From assembly GCF_030409805.1 (NCBI RefSeq), contig NZ_JAUFQP010000013.1:936501-1000500 (forward strand): a stretch of DNA of 64,000 nt. Reading direction: 5' to 3'. The notes beneath the pieces are model-generated. The model worked only from the letters and a program-made list of their open reading frames with translations. It ran no database searches and was not told the DNA's origin. Positions 24,806-34,726 of the stretch are shown in pieces. Each line of letters opens with the position of its first letter. Position 1 is the stretch's first letter. The stretch is from Algibacter miyuki (GTDB lineage Bacteria; Bacteroidota; Bacteroidia; Flavobacteriales; Flavobacteriaceae). Made by a program: the position numbers and the translations under genes.

Positions 24806-26472
24806 AAAAAATTTTAGCAATAAGCATTCTGTCATTATTCTTATTTAGTTTCTTTTCATGTCATGATGCTAAAAGGTCTAGTAACGTAACAACAGCAACA
24901 ACAAAGGCTCAGTGGGTAGACAGTATTTATAATAATATGTCGGTTAAAGAAAAGGTGGGGCAATTATTTATGGTGGCCACATATTCAAATAGAACGGACA
25001 GTCATTTAGATTCTATTCAAAAGCTAATTAAAGACCATGGTATTGGTGGGCTTATTTTTTTTCAAGGTGGTCCAGTACGTCAAGCAGAATTAACAAACAC
25101 CTACCAAGCAATGTCTAAAGTGCCTTTGTTAATTGGCATGGATGCGGAATGGGGCTTGAATATGCGTTTAGATAGTACATCTGGTTTTCCATATAATATG
25201 ACGCTTGGAGCTATAAAAAATGATGATATAATAAAACGAATTGGTCAGCAAATCGGTAAGCATTGTAAGCGTTTAGGCGTGCATCTAAACTTTGCGCCTG
25301 TGGTTGATATTAACACAAATTCGAATAATCCAATTATTGGAGTACGATCATTTGGAGAAGATAAGCTGAATGTAACAAGCAAATCATTAGCATTTACTCA
25401 CGGTTTACAAAGTGAGGGCGTTTTGGCTTGTGCTAAGCATTTTCCGGGGCATGGCGATACCGATACAGATTCGCATAAAGCGTTACCAACGGTTAGTTTT
25501 TCAAAAGAAAGAATTGATTCTGTTGAACTTTATCCATTTAAAAAATTGTTTGAAAAGCAAGTTGGAGGTGTTATGGTTGCACACTTAAATGTACCAAGTT
25601 TAGAGCCTATAGAAGGATTACCTTCTTCACTATCTTATAACATTGTTACCAATATTTTAAAAGAACAGTTGGACTTTAAAGGATTGGTTTTTACCGATGC
25701 TTTAAACATGAAAGGTGTGGCGAATTATAAAGAACCAGGAGATGTCGATTTAGCCGCTTTTAAAGCTGGTAATGATGTGTTATTGTTCACTGAAAATGCA
25801 CCAAAAGCAATTTTGAAAATAACGGAAGCTTATGATAATAATGAAATAACAGAAGCACGTTTATCGCATTCTGTAAAAAAGATATTAGCCGCCAAATACG
25901 ATGTTGATTTAAATAAATTTCAACCTATTGAAATAAATGGATTAATAGACGATTTGAATGGTGTTGATAATCTAGAGTTAAATAAGGAAGCCATCAGTAA
26001 TGCCATTACAGTGATTAAAAATGAAGATGATATTTTTACTAAGGATTCAAATAATAAAGAAAAAATAGCATTTCTGAAATTAGGAGATGGAGCTTCGGAA
26101 GCTTTTGTAAAGGAACTTGGTTCAGGTATTAGTGTGTATAATGTAGCTGAGGTTTCAGAAAAAGAACTCTTAAAAAATCTTAAGAAATATGATAAAATCA
26201 TCATTGGGTATCATCGTTTGAAATACCGAGATACTAAAGTAATTTCCGAAGAGGATAAAGCATGGATTGAAAAAGTTGCTGAAACAAATAAGGTGATTTT
26301 AAATGTATTTGCAAGTCAATATTGTTTAAAAGATATTACTTTAAAAAACATTGAAGGCATCATAATGTCTTATGAAAATACCGATGTATCTCAAAGTATT
26401 TCTGCTCAAATAATATTAGGAAAACAACAAGCCTATGGTGAATTACCAGCGTCTTTTGGTACTGGTTTATAG
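24802..26472 (+). CDS. nagZ: NagZ-like GH3 beta-N-acetylhexosaminidase lipoprotein
   Basis: 556 residues. Lipobox cysteine at residue 20 ('FLFSFFSCHDAK'), so it is membrane-anchored outside the cytoplasm, unlike the cytoplasmic NagZ of enterobacteria. The NagZ signature 'AKHFPGHGDTDTDSHKALP' (211-229) holds the Asp223-His225 acid/base dyad, and 'VFTDALNMKG' gives the nucleophile Asp299. After the barrel (about 40-370) a second alpha/beta domain runs to the end, as in the two-domain B. subtilis type. It removes non-reducing GlcNAc from GlcNAc-MurNAc fragments. Coupled to murQ by a 4-base overlap. Confidence 0.92.
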   Translation: MKKILAISILSLFLFSFFSCHDAKRSSNVTTATTKAQWVDSIYNNMSVKEKVGQLFMVATYSNRTDSHLDSIQKLIKDHGIGGLIFFQGGPVRQAELTNTYQAMSKVPLLIGMDAEWGLNMRLDSTSGFPYNMTLGAIKNDDIIKRIGQQIGKHCKRLGVHLNFAPVVDINTNSNNPIIGVRSFGEDKLNVTSKSLAFTHGLQSEGVLACAKHFPGHGDTDTDSHKALPTVSFSKERIDSVELYPFKKLFEKQVGGVMVAHLNVPSLEPIEGLPSSLSYNIVTNILKEQLDFKGLVFTDALNMKGVANYKEPGDVDLAAFKAGNDVLLFTENAPKAILKITEAYDNNEITEARLSHSVKKILAAKYDVDLNKFQPIEINGLIDDLNGVDNLELNKEAISNAITVIKNEDDIFTKDSNNKEKIAFLKLGDGASEAFVKELGSGISVYNVAEVSEKELLKNLKKYDKIIIGYHRLKYRDTKVISEEDKAWIEKVAETNKVILNVFASQYCLKDITLKNIEGIIMSYENTDVSQSISAQIILGKQQAYGELPASFGTGL

Positions 26473-26538
26473 TACGTTTTTAAAGTTAAAGCCCCAGATT
26501 GATAAGTGTTATTTTGTTTAATTTAAAAAGTAGGAAAA

Positions 26539-27999
26539 ATGAAAAAAAAATTACTTCAATTATGTGTTATTGGGTTTCTAGGGATTCAAGTTACAACAGC
26601 ACAAGAATTAATTGTTAAAGGAGCTCATCAATCACAAAAAGAGGAGTTTGGTGATGTGAAAATCGCTTTAAAAACATCGGATAATAAATCGGAAAGTATT
26701 ATAAGTTTACAAGAAAATCAAGCAACTACGCTAAATAAAAAGGTGCTAGGTTTTTTGCCTTATTGGGAACGAAGTGCTGGTGCACACAATAATATAAGAT
26801 ACGATTTATTAACTCATTTAGCGTGTTTTGATTTTTTAGTCCAACTTGATGCTTCAGTAAGTACACCAGCGGGATGGCCATGGACAACAGAGATTAATGC
26901 AGCTCATGCGCAAGGCGTAAAAGTAGTTATGACGGTGGTTAATTTTGGAGGATCCGATGGTGCAGATGCTGTAGCCTGGGAAATGATAACAAATACGGCA
27001 AAACAAGCAACATTTTTCGCGAATATAAAAAACATCATTCAAACTTATAGTTTAGATGGTGTCAATATAGATTTCGAGGGGATGGCTACGGCTCATAGAG
27101 GAGCCGAGTTTAATACTTTCATGGCTAATTTAACCAATTATATTCACACAGAATTACCGGGTAAAGAGGTTTCTGTAGATGGCCCTGCTGTAAATTGGGG
27201 TGGATGGATTATGGACGATTTGGTTGATAGTGTAGATTATTTGGTTATTATGGCATACGATTATACTTCCGGAAGTGGTGCTAATTCTGGTCCTGTGGCA
27301 CCTTTAACGCATCATACATCATGGAAAAGGTTTATTAAAAGAACTGTTGAAACAGGAACGTATGCTGCGCCAACAGCAAGTAACCCCGAGAAATTAGTTT
27401 TGGCAGTACCTTATTATGGGCAACAATGGAAAACAGATACTAATGCATCTGAATCGACAACAATTTCACATGTGGGGTCAACAAGATATAAGAATACGGT
27501 AACCGAAGCAGATACCCACGGTGGTTTTATTTGGAATGCCAATTTTGAATACCCGTGGTACACTTGGAATGATGGTGTAAATTGGAATCAAGTTTGGACA
27601 GATAATGAAATCAGTCTTTCAAAAAAATACGATTTAGCTATAGAAAATAATTTAGGAGGCATAGGTATTTGGGCTTTAAATTACGATGGCACACGTCCGG
27701 AACTTTGGGAACTTATAAACACAAAATTTGGAGAAACAGCTTCTTTAGATGATGCTTATGTAAAAGAAAATATTCAGGTTTACCCAAACCCTACTAGTAC
27801 TGTAATCAATATATCCAATACAAACAATTTAACATTGAATAACATGGAACTTGTTGATGTATTAGGGAAATCTATTATGACGGTTAACTCTAAATTAGAA
27901 TCAATTGATGTTCAACATTTATCAGAAGGCATTTACTTTCTGAAAATTGAAATTAATGGCGGAAAACAAGGAGTATTTAAAATTTTAAAATCAAATTAA
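26539..27999 (+). CDS. Secreted GH18 glycosidase with T9SS sorting tail
   Basis: 486 residues. Signal peptide at 1-21 ('IQVTTAQ'). The GH18 barrel spans about 68-400 ('VLGFLPYWERS', 'YLVIMAYDYT', 'GGIGIWALNYDG'). The active-site motif is DGVNIDFE at 173-180, with catalytic Glu180 and an Asn where chitinases usually have the first middle Asp. That form is typical of YaaH/SleL-type peptidoglycan N-acetylglucosaminidases. The last 75 residues ('VYPNPTSTVINI' to the end) are a type IX secretion sorting domain, so it is exported to the surface or medium. It probably cuts peptidoglycan or chitin-like glycans upstream of NamZ and NagZ. Confidence 0.9.
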   Translation: MKKKLLQLCVIGFLGIQVTTAQELIVKGAHQSQKEEFGDVKIALKTSDNKSESIISLQENQATTLNKKVLGFLPYWERSAGAHNNIRYDLLTHLACFDFLVQLDASVSTPAGWPWTTEINAAHAQGVKVVMTVVNFGGSDGADAVAWEMITNTAKQATFFANIKNIIQTYSLDGVNIDFEGMATAHRGAEFNTFMANLTNYIHTELPGKEVSVDGPAVNWGGWIMDDLVDSVDYLVIMAYDYTSGSGANSGPVAPLTHHTSWKRFIKRTVETGTYAAPTASNPEKLVLAVPYYGQQWKTDTNASESTTISHVGSTRYKNTVTEADTHGGFIWNANFEYPWYTWNDGVNWNQVWTDNEISLSKKYDLAIENNLGGIGIWALNYDGTRPELWELINTKFGETASLDDAYVKENIQVYPNPTSTVINISNTNNLTLNNMELVDVLGKSIMTVNSKLESIDVQHLSEGIYFLKIEINGGKQGVFKILKSN

Positions 28000-28020
28000 T
28001 TTTTTTATTAAAACGAACTT

Positions 28021-29256
28021 ATGCAAACTAATTTAACTCATATAAAATACGTTCTTATATTATTTGTTTTTACATCCTTTTCATGTAATTCGAATACTAA
28101 AAAAAATACGGCTAACAATAGTGCTGTTGTAAAAGAAATTGTAAAAGATATTCCAATTATAGTAGGCGCTAATCAAACGGAAGATTACCTATCTATGTTA
28201 AAAGGGAAACGTGTAGGAATTGCAGCCAATCAAACAAGTGTTATTTTTAAGGAAAATAAAGATTACATACATTTAGTAGATTCTTTAATAAAAATGGATA
28301 TCAGTATTTCAAAAGTATTTGCTCCAGAACATGGATTTCGTGGTAAAGCAGATGCGGGAGAGCACATAACCGATGGCATAGATGCTGAAACGGGTTTACC
28401 TACTGTTTCTCTTTACGGAAGTAATAGTAAGCCATCAAAAGAACATCTAGAAAATGTTGATGTTATGGTGTTCGATATACAGGATGTTGGTGTACGTTTT
28501 TACACTTATATTTCAACACTTCATTATATTATGGAAGCTTGTGCAGAGCTAGAAATTCCTGTTATTGTTCTAGATAGACCAAACCCGAACGGACACTATA
28601 TTGATGGTCCCATGTTAGAAGAAAATGTCAAAAGTTTTGTAGGTATGCATCCTGTTCCTATTGTTTATGGTATGACAATCGGTGAGTATGCAAAAATGAT
28701 TAATGGTGAAAAATGGTTAGAAAATGGTATTCAATGTGATTTAACAGTAGTATCGTTAGAAAACTACACACATCATTCTGAATACGATTTACCTATCCTG
28801 CCTTCACCAAACCTTCCAAATGCAACATCTATTAATTTATACCCAAGTTTGTGTTTTTTCGAAGGTACAGATGTTAGTTGTGGTCGAGGTACAGAAACAC
28901 AATTCCAAATATTTGGAGCACCTTTTTTACCTAAAGAATCATTTGATTTCAGCTTTACGCCAGAACCAAATTTTGGAGCAAAATCTCCTAAGCATCAAGG
29001 AGAATTATGTTTTGGTAGAGATTTAACACAAACTAAAAAATTAAGTAAAATTGATTTAAGTTGGTTAATAGAGGCTTACAGTTTAGCACCACAAAAAGAA
29101 GCGTTTTTTAATAAATTCTTTCCTAAATTAGCAGGAACTACGGCGTTACAAACTCAAATAGAAAAAGGAATGTCTGCTGAAGAAATTCGAGCTACTTGGG
29201 CATCTGGATTAAAAGCATTTAGTGACGTTAGAGAAAAATATTTACTATACAAGTAA
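28021..29256 (+). CDS. namZ: NamZ-type exo-beta-N-acetylmuramidase (DUF1343, GH171) lipoprotein
   Basis: 411 residues with lipobox cysteine near 22 ('FTSFSCNSN'). DUF1343 features: 'LKGKRVGIAANQTS' (60-73), 'KVFAPEHGFRG' (98-108, candidate catalytic Glu103), 'DVMVFDIQDVGVRFYTYISTL' and 'VLDRPNPNG'. The B. subtilis member NamZ releases MurNAc from the non-reducing end of muropeptide glycans (GH171). It would work outside the cytoplasm together with the GH18 and NagZ-like enzymes encoded next to it, delivering MurNAc for import. Confidence 0.88.
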   Translation: MQTNLTHIKYVLILFVFTSFSCNSNTKKNTANNSAVVKEIVKDIPIIVGANQTEDYLSMLKGKRVGIAANQTSVIFKENKDYIHLVDSLIKMDISISKVFAPEHGFRGKADAGEHITDGIDAETGLPTVSLYGSNSKPSKEHLENVDVMVFDIQDVGVRFYTYISTLHYIMEACAELEIPVIVLDRPNPNGHYIDGPMLEENVKSFVGMHPVPIVYGMTIGEYAKMINGEKWLENGIQCDLTVVSLENYTHHSEYDLPILPSPNLPNATSINLYPSLCFFEGTDVSCGRGTETQFQIFGAPFLPKESFDFSFTPEPNFGAKSPKHQGELCFGRDLTQTKKLSKIDLSWLIEAYSLAPQKEAFFNKFFPKLAGTTALQTQIEKGMSAEEIRATWASGLKAFSDVREKYLLYK

Positions 29257-29264
29257 AATAATAT

Positions 29265-32183
29265 ATGGCAGCAATTTTAGAAAAGGGTTTTAGCGAGTTA
29301 TCAAATAGTTTAGAAGGGGATCTTTTTAATGATGTATTGCATAAAACGATTTATGCGACAGATGCTTCTGTTTATAGAAAAATGCCTTTGGGCGTAGCTT
29401 ATCCTAAAAACAATCAAGATCTAAAAATATTAGTTGAATTTGCATCAAAAAATAAGATATCTCTTATTCCTAGAACAGCAGGAACTTCTTTGGCTGGCCA
29501 ATGTGTGGGCGATGGCCTTGTGGTGGATACCTCTAAATATTTCACCAAAATATTAAGTTTTGATGAAAAGAAAAAAACGGTTACCGTGCAACCGGGAATT
29601 ATTAGAGATGAATTGAACCTGTTCTTGCAACCATACGGGCTCTTTTTTGGTCCGAATACCTCGACCAGTAATCGCTGTATGATTGGTGGTATGGTTGGGA
29701 ATAACTCTTCCGGAACCACGTCCATTAAATATGGCGTTACCAGAGATAAGGTTGTCGAATTGAAAACGATTTTAAGTGATGCTTCCGAAGCTGTGTTTAA
29801 CGATTTAAAAAGTGAAGACTTCTTACTGAAAATGGAAGGAGAAACGCTAGAGAGTAAAATATATAAAAATATTTATAATGAACTCACTAATGTTGAAGCA
29901 CAATTGGAAATAAAAAATCAATTTCCTAAAAGTTCAATTCACAGAAGAAATAATGGTTACGCGGTTGATGAATTATTGAGTTCAAATTTATTTGGAGGAA
30001 ATGAAACTCATATAAATTTATCGAAGTTGCTGGCCGGTAGTGAAGGTACACTTGCTTTTACAACGGAAATTACCTTGCAATTAGACGATTTACCACCATC
30101 AAAAAATATTATGGTGGCAGGGCATTTTACTAGTATAGAAGAAAGTATGGAGGCTGTTGTGATTGCGATGAAGCACAATCTGTATACCTGCGAATTAATG
30201 GATAAAACCATTTTAGATTGTACTAAAAATAATAGAGAACAGATTAAAAATCGATTTTTTGTGCAAAGTGACCCCAAAGCGATTTTAATGTTCGAAATAT
30301 GTACAGATGATGATGAGCAATCTAAAATACAAGCCAATGCATTAATTGCAGATTTAGAACAACACAAACTAGGCTATGCTTTTCCGAAGCTATCTGGCAA
30401 TGAAATACATCAAGCCTTGGAGTTGCGTAAAGCAGGACTTGGTTTATTAGGGAACATAGTTGGCGATAATAAAGCTGTGGCCTGTATTGAAGATACAGCT
30501 GTGGAATTAAAAGATTTACCAAACTATATTTTAGAGTTTTCTAAAATGATGGAAGATTTTGGACAACAGGCTGTTTATTATGCGCATGCTGGAGCTGGCG
30601 AATTACATTTACGTCCTATTTTGAATTTAAAGAAACAGGAGGATATTGTTCTGTTTAGAGAAATAACCTCTAAAACGGCAGAATTAGTCAAAAAATATGG
30701 TGGCTCATTCAGTGGCGAACATGGTGATGGTATCGTACGGGCAGAGTTTATTCCTAAAATGATTGGAGAAAAAAACTACCAACTTTTAAAGCGTATTAAA
30801 AACACCTTTGATCCTGATAATATTTTCAACCAAGGAAAAATCGTTGATGCGTTTCCTATGGATAAAGATTTAAGATATGCACCCGACAGAAAAGAGCCCG
30901 AAATTGAAACTATTCAGGATTTTTCAGATAGTTTAGGGGTTTTAAGAGCAGCCGAAAAATGTAATGGTTCCGGAGATTGTAGAAAACTTCCATCAGCAGG
31001 CGGCACCATGTGTCCAAGTTACAGAGCAACCAGAAACGAAAAAGATACAACCCGGGCTAGAGCGAATACGTTAAGAGAGTTTTTAACAAATTCAGAAGAA
31101 CAAAATAAGTTTAATCACAAAGAATTGTATGATGTTTTTGATTTGTGTTTAAGTTGCAAAGCATGTGCTAGCGAATGTCCAAGTAATGTAGATATCGCCG
31201 CTTTAAAATCTGAATTTTTATATCAATATTATAAAACAAATGGAGTGCCAATACGAACCAAACTCATTGCAAATAATACCAAACTAAACAAACTAGGCAG
31301 TATTGTTCCAGGTTTAACTAATTTAATTTTAGGTTCGAGTATCACAAAAAATATACTCGGAATAGCTACAGAAAGAAATCTCCCTAAATTAGCTAAGACA
31401 ACGGTATTCAAATGGTATAAAAAGAACGAAAAAAGAATCCTTGAAAAACCAAAAAGTAAAGGAGAATTGTTTTTGTTTATTGATGAATTTACCAATTATT
31501 ATGATGTTAATATCGGTATTGATTGTATTGAGCTTTTAACCGATTTAGGATATAAGGTTGCTATTACTAATCACGAAGAAAGTGGAAGAAGCTTTATTTC
31601 TAAAGGCATCTTAGACGAAGCAAAAAGAATAACCAATTTTAATATATCGTTTTTCAAAAATCGTATTACAGATGAAGTACCTTTAGTGGGTATAGAACCT
31701 TCAGCAATTTTAACCTTTAGAGACGAATACATTAGGTTGGCAGATGATAAAAAATCGGCCATAGAAATTGCAAAAAACACGTTTACCATTGAAGAGTTTA
31801 TTAAACGAGAATTTGATGAAAATAACATTTCGGCAAAACGTTTCACTAGTGAAAAGAAAGTAGTGAAAATTCATGGACATTGCCAACAAAAATCATTGAG
31901 TAATATGCAACCAACATTTACCATGTTGTCGATTCCTGAAAATTATAGTGCCACTATTATAAGTTCTGGTTGTTGCGGTATGGCAGGATCTTTCGGTTAT
32001 GAAAAAGAACATTACCAAATCAGTATGCAAGTAGGCGAGGATACCTTGTTTTCAAAAATTCGTAATACTAATAATGATGTAATTATTGCAGCGGCAGGGA
32101 CTAGTTGTAGACATCAAATAAAAGATGGAGTTAATCGAGATACTGACCATCCAGTGAGTATTTTAAGAGCGGCTTTGTTATAG
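29265..32183 (+). CDS. FAD-linked oxidoreductase with Fe-S and CCG domains (D-lactate dehydrogenase type)
   Basis: 972 residues. Order of domains: FAD-binding PCMH fold (about 30-275, 'LIPRTAGTSLAGQCVGDGLVVD', 'IGGMVGNNSSGTTSIKYG'), FAD oxidase C-terminal domain to about 545 ('SFSGEHGDGIVR'), two cysteine clusters (from about 566, and CLSCKACASECPS at 628) for 4Fe-4S centres, then a C-terminal cysteine-rich CCG region ('GHCQQKSL', 'SSGCCGMAGSFGYEKEH', about 870-910). This is the architecture of large D-lactate/2-hydroxyacid dehydrogenases feeding electrons to quinone. MurQ produces D-lactate, so oxidation of that product to pyruvate is the most economical reading of its place in the operon. 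Confidence 0.88.
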   Translation: MAAILEKGFSELSNSLEGDLFNDVLHKTIYATDASVYRKMPLGVAYPKNNQDLKILVEFASKNKISLIPRTAGTSLAGQCVGDGLVVDTSKYFTKILSFDEKKKTVTVQPGIIRDELNLFLQPYGLFFGPNTSTSNRCMIGGMVGNNSSGTTSIKYGVTRDKVVELKTILSDASEAVFNDLKSEDFLLKMEGETLESKIYKNIYNELTNVEAQLEIKNQFPKSSIHRRNNGYAVDELLSSNLFGGNETHINLSKLLAGSEGTLAFTTEITLQLDDLPPSKNIMVAGHFTSIEESMEAVVIAMKHNLYTCELMDKTILDCTKNNREQIKNRFFVQSDPKAILMFEICTDDDEQSKIQANALIADLEQHKLGYAFPKLSGNEIHQALELRKAGLGLLGNIVGDNKAVACIEDTAVELKDLPNYILEFSKMMEDFGQQAVYYAHAGAGELHLRPILNLKKQEDIVLFREITSKTAELVKKYGGSFSGEHGDGIVRAEFIPKMIGEKNYQLLKRIKNTFDPDNIFNQGKIVDAFPMDKDLRYAPDRKEPEIETIQDFSDSLGVLRAAEKCNGSGDCRKLPSAGGTMCPSYRATRNEKDTTRARANTLREFLTNSEEQNKFNHKELYDVFDLCLSCKACASECPSNVDIAALKSEFLYQYYKTNGVPIRTKLIANNTKLNKLGSIVPGLTNLILGSSITKNILGIATERNLPKLAKTTVFKWYKKNEKRILEKPKSKGELFLFIDEFTNYYDVNIGIDCIELLTDLGYKVAITNHEESGRSFISKGILDEAKRITNFNISFFKNRITDEVPLVGIEPSAILTFRDEYIRLADDKKSAIEIAKNTFTIEEFIKREFDENNISAKRFTSEKKVVKIHGHCQQKSLSNMQPTFTMLSIPENYSATIISSGCCGMAGSFGYEKEHYQISMQVGEDTLFSKIRNTNNDVIIAAAGTSCRHQIKDGVNRDTDHPVSILRAALL

Positions 32184-32239
32184 TGAAAAAATCAAAAAAA
32201 ATATCTTTAAAAAATAACATTAAATAAAAAATATAAATC

Positions 32240-34168
32240 ATGCTAAAGAGTAGTATAGACAAAGCGACAGGATTTGAAAAGCGTTTCGAGAATATTGGAA
32301 CGTTGGTTTATGAAGATTCAGCAAATGCATCAAAAGCTGTAGCGCAGGAAATTGCAGATCTTATTAAGGTTAAACAATCGCAAAAGCAACCTTGTATATT
32401 AGGGTTGGCTACAGGATCGTCGCCAAAAGGGTTGTATGCCGAACTGGTGCGTTTGCACAAAGAGGAAGGTTTGAGTTTTAAAAATGTTATATCTTTTAAC
32501 TTGGACGAATACTATCCAATGGAACCAGATTCTGTAAATAGTTATGTGCGTTTCATGAAAGAACAATTATTTAATCATGTGGATATTTTGCCAGAGAATT
32601 ATCATATTCCAGACGGTACATTATCCAAAGAAAATATAGCGAGTTATTGTGATCAATATGAAGTGAAAATAGAAGCCTTAGGCGGTATCGATTTACAAGT
32701 TTTAGGTATTGGCGGTAATGGTCATATTGGTTTTAATGAATCGGGATCGCTTCAAAATTCAAGAACTCGTTTAGTGGCTTTGGATCATATTACAAGAGTG
32801 GCGGCAAGTAGTGATTTTTCAGATTTAGAAAACACGCCTAGAACAGCCATTACCTTAGGGGTTAAGAAAATAATGGAAGCTAAAAGAGTGATTCTTCTTG
32901 CTTGGGGAGAAAGAAAAGCAGACATTATAAGAAAATCTACAGAAGGCGAAGTAACAAGTCGCGTGCCTGCATCGTATTTGCAGGAACATAATAATGCAAC
33001 GTTTGTTTTAGATAAAGCTGCGGCTTCAAAGCTAACTCGTATTAATACACCATGGTTGGTTGAGAAAATTGTTTGGACAGATAAATTAATTAGAAAAGCG
33101 GTATTGAGTTTAGCGCTTCACGTAAAGAAGCCTATTTTGATGCTAACCGATGACGATTATATCGAAAACGGAATGAGTGATTTATTAGCAGATTCTGGGC
33201 CAGCTTACGATATTAATATTAAAATATTCAATAAACTACAAAATACGATTACGGGATGGCCAGGAGGAAAACCGAATGCCGATGATGACAAACGTCCAGA
33301 ACGTGCAGAACCAGCCAAAAAACGTGTGCTTATTTTTAGTCCACATCCCGATGATGATATCATTAGTATGGGCGGTACATTTAAGCGATTGGTTGAGCAA
33401 GGACATGAAGTGCATGTGGGGTATCAAACTTCAGGAAATATAGCTGTTGCCGATGATGAAGCCTTACGTTTTGCTAGTTTCGTTTGTGATTATAACGATA
33501 AATTCGGAATAGAAAATAAAGAAGCGAATGTTATTTATAAGAAAGCTGCTGAATTTCTAAAAAATAAAAAATCGAGTGAGATTGATACTGCAGAAGTGCG
33601 ATATATAAAAGGATTGATACGAAAAGGTGAAGCAAGAGCTACCTGTCACTTTATAGGTATTCCAGATGAACAAATCCATTTTATGGAACTTCCATTTTAT
33701 GAAACGGGAGCCATTAAAAAGAACCCTATAGGTATAGCAGATGTAAAAATAACTTCTGATTTAATAGAAAAAATAAAGCCGCATCAAATTTTTGCAGCAG
33801 GCGATTTAGCAGATCCGCATGGTACACATCGCGTTTGCTTAGATGCTGTTTTTGCATCGGTAAAGGAGTTGAAACCCCAAAAGTTTATGAAAGATTGTTG
33901 GTTATGGCTTTATAGAGGCGCATGGCAAGAATGGGGCATTGATGAAATTGAAATGGCGGTGCCTATGGGGCCAGATCAAGTACTGGAAAAACGAAAGGGT
34001 ATTTTTAAACACCAATCGCAAAAAGATGGTGTTGTATTTCAAGGTACAGATAGCAGGGAGTTTTGGCAACGTGCAGAAGATAGAAATAAGGAAACGGCAG
34101 ATCTTTATGATCAATTAGGATTATCGCATTATGCAGCGATGGAGGCTTTTGTAAAATGGGAATATTAA
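32240..34168 (+). CDS. nagB: NagB-LmbE fusion: glucosamine-6-phosphate deaminase plus PIG-L deacetylase domain
   Basis: 642 residues. Residues 1-270 are a NagB deaminase ('LGLATGSSPKGLYAELVR', 'FNLDEYYPM' near 88-95, 'GIGGNGHIGFNESG' near 156-169), converting GlcN-6-P to fructose-6-P and ammonia. Residues about 360-610 form a PIG-L/LmbE domain with 'SPHPDDDIISMGG' (about 367-379) and 'DLADPHGTHR' (about 521-530), the zinc-binding motifs of N-acetylglucosaminyl deacetylases. Such fusions are known in Bacteroidota. Since nagA is not seen here, the second domain could deacetylate GlcNAc-6-P in cis; this is inference. Cytoplasmic, last gene of the operon. Confidence 0.9.
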   Translation: MLKSSIDKATGFEKRFENIGTLVYEDSANASKAVAQEIADLIKVKQSQKQPCILGLATGSSPKGLYAELVRLHKEEGLSFKNVISFNLDEYYPMEPDSVNSYVRFMKEQLFNHVDILPENYHIPDGTLSKENIASYCDQYEVKIEALGGIDLQVLGIGGNGHIGFNESGSLQNSRTRLVALDHITRVAASSDFSDLENTPRTAITLGVKKIMEAKRVILLAWGERKADIIRKSTEGEVTSRVPASYLQEHNNATFVLDKAAASKLTRINTPWLVEKIVWTDKLIRKAVLSLALHVKKPILMLTDDDYIENGMSDLLADSGPAYDINIKIFNKLQNTITGWPGGKPNADDDKRPERAEPAKKRVLIFSPHPDDDIISMGGTFKRLVEQGHEVHVGYQTSGNIAVADDEALRFASFVCDYNDKFGIENKEANVIYKKAAEFLKNKKSSEIDTAEVRYIKGLIRKGEARATCHFIGIPDEQIHFMELPFYETGAIKKNPIGIADVKITSDLIEKIKPHQIFAAGDLADPHGTHRVCLDAVFASVKELKPQKFMKDCWLWLYRGAWQEWGIDEIEMAVPMGPDQVLEKRKGIFKHQSQKDGVVFQGTDSREFWQRAEDRNKETADLYDQLGLSHYAAMEAFVKWEY

Positions 34169-34321
34169 TTTCTTAAATTTATTAGCCAAAGTAATTAAAG
34201 TTAAGGTTTGATGAGAGGTTTCCCTAAACAGACATTAAACAACTCATTTTTTTTAAATTACTTGACCGCCGAAATAAGCTTTGGAATGTAAATGGATATT
34301 AACTGAGTAATTATTAATAGC

Positions 34322-34370
34322 AGCCTTTTATAAGAATATGTTTTAATCATATAATTGTAAAAGGCTTTAA
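34322..34370 (+). terminator. Possible terminator after nagB fusion
   Basis: AGCCTTTTA (34322-34330) pairs with TAAAAGGCT (34358-34366), followed by TTTAATATTTT. The 27-base loop is itself AT-rich and partly self-complementary. Confidence 0.5.
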
Positions 34371-34726
34371 TATTTTAGATACTCCAAAATAATTTCAAAA
34401 AAAAACATTCCAATTTTATTTTTTATCGTTAAGTGGTAAATGTTTTAAAAAAAAGAAGAAATATTTAAATGATAAATTAAGAGAATTGTTGCTTTTTTTT
34501 TATTTTTACTGTTGTAGGTTTTTTTTTAAGTAAAATATAAGAAGATATTTATAAAAAAGATTAACTTTTTTGTTGTTAAGAGGTTTGATTACAGTGTTTT
34601 ATGTTGGTGTTGTTTTTTATGTCAATTAATTTGTGACTTTTTATATTTCTTGTGTCTTATTATTAGCACGTTTTCTACGTAGTATATTATACCTGAATTT
34701 TAAATATATGTGAACTTTATTTTTTT
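34371..34726. other. AT-rich intergenic region
   Basis: About 355 bases with long A and T runs and no gene, RNA or repeat that I can recognise. It must hold the promoter of the TPR-LuxR regulator. Confidence 0.5.
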
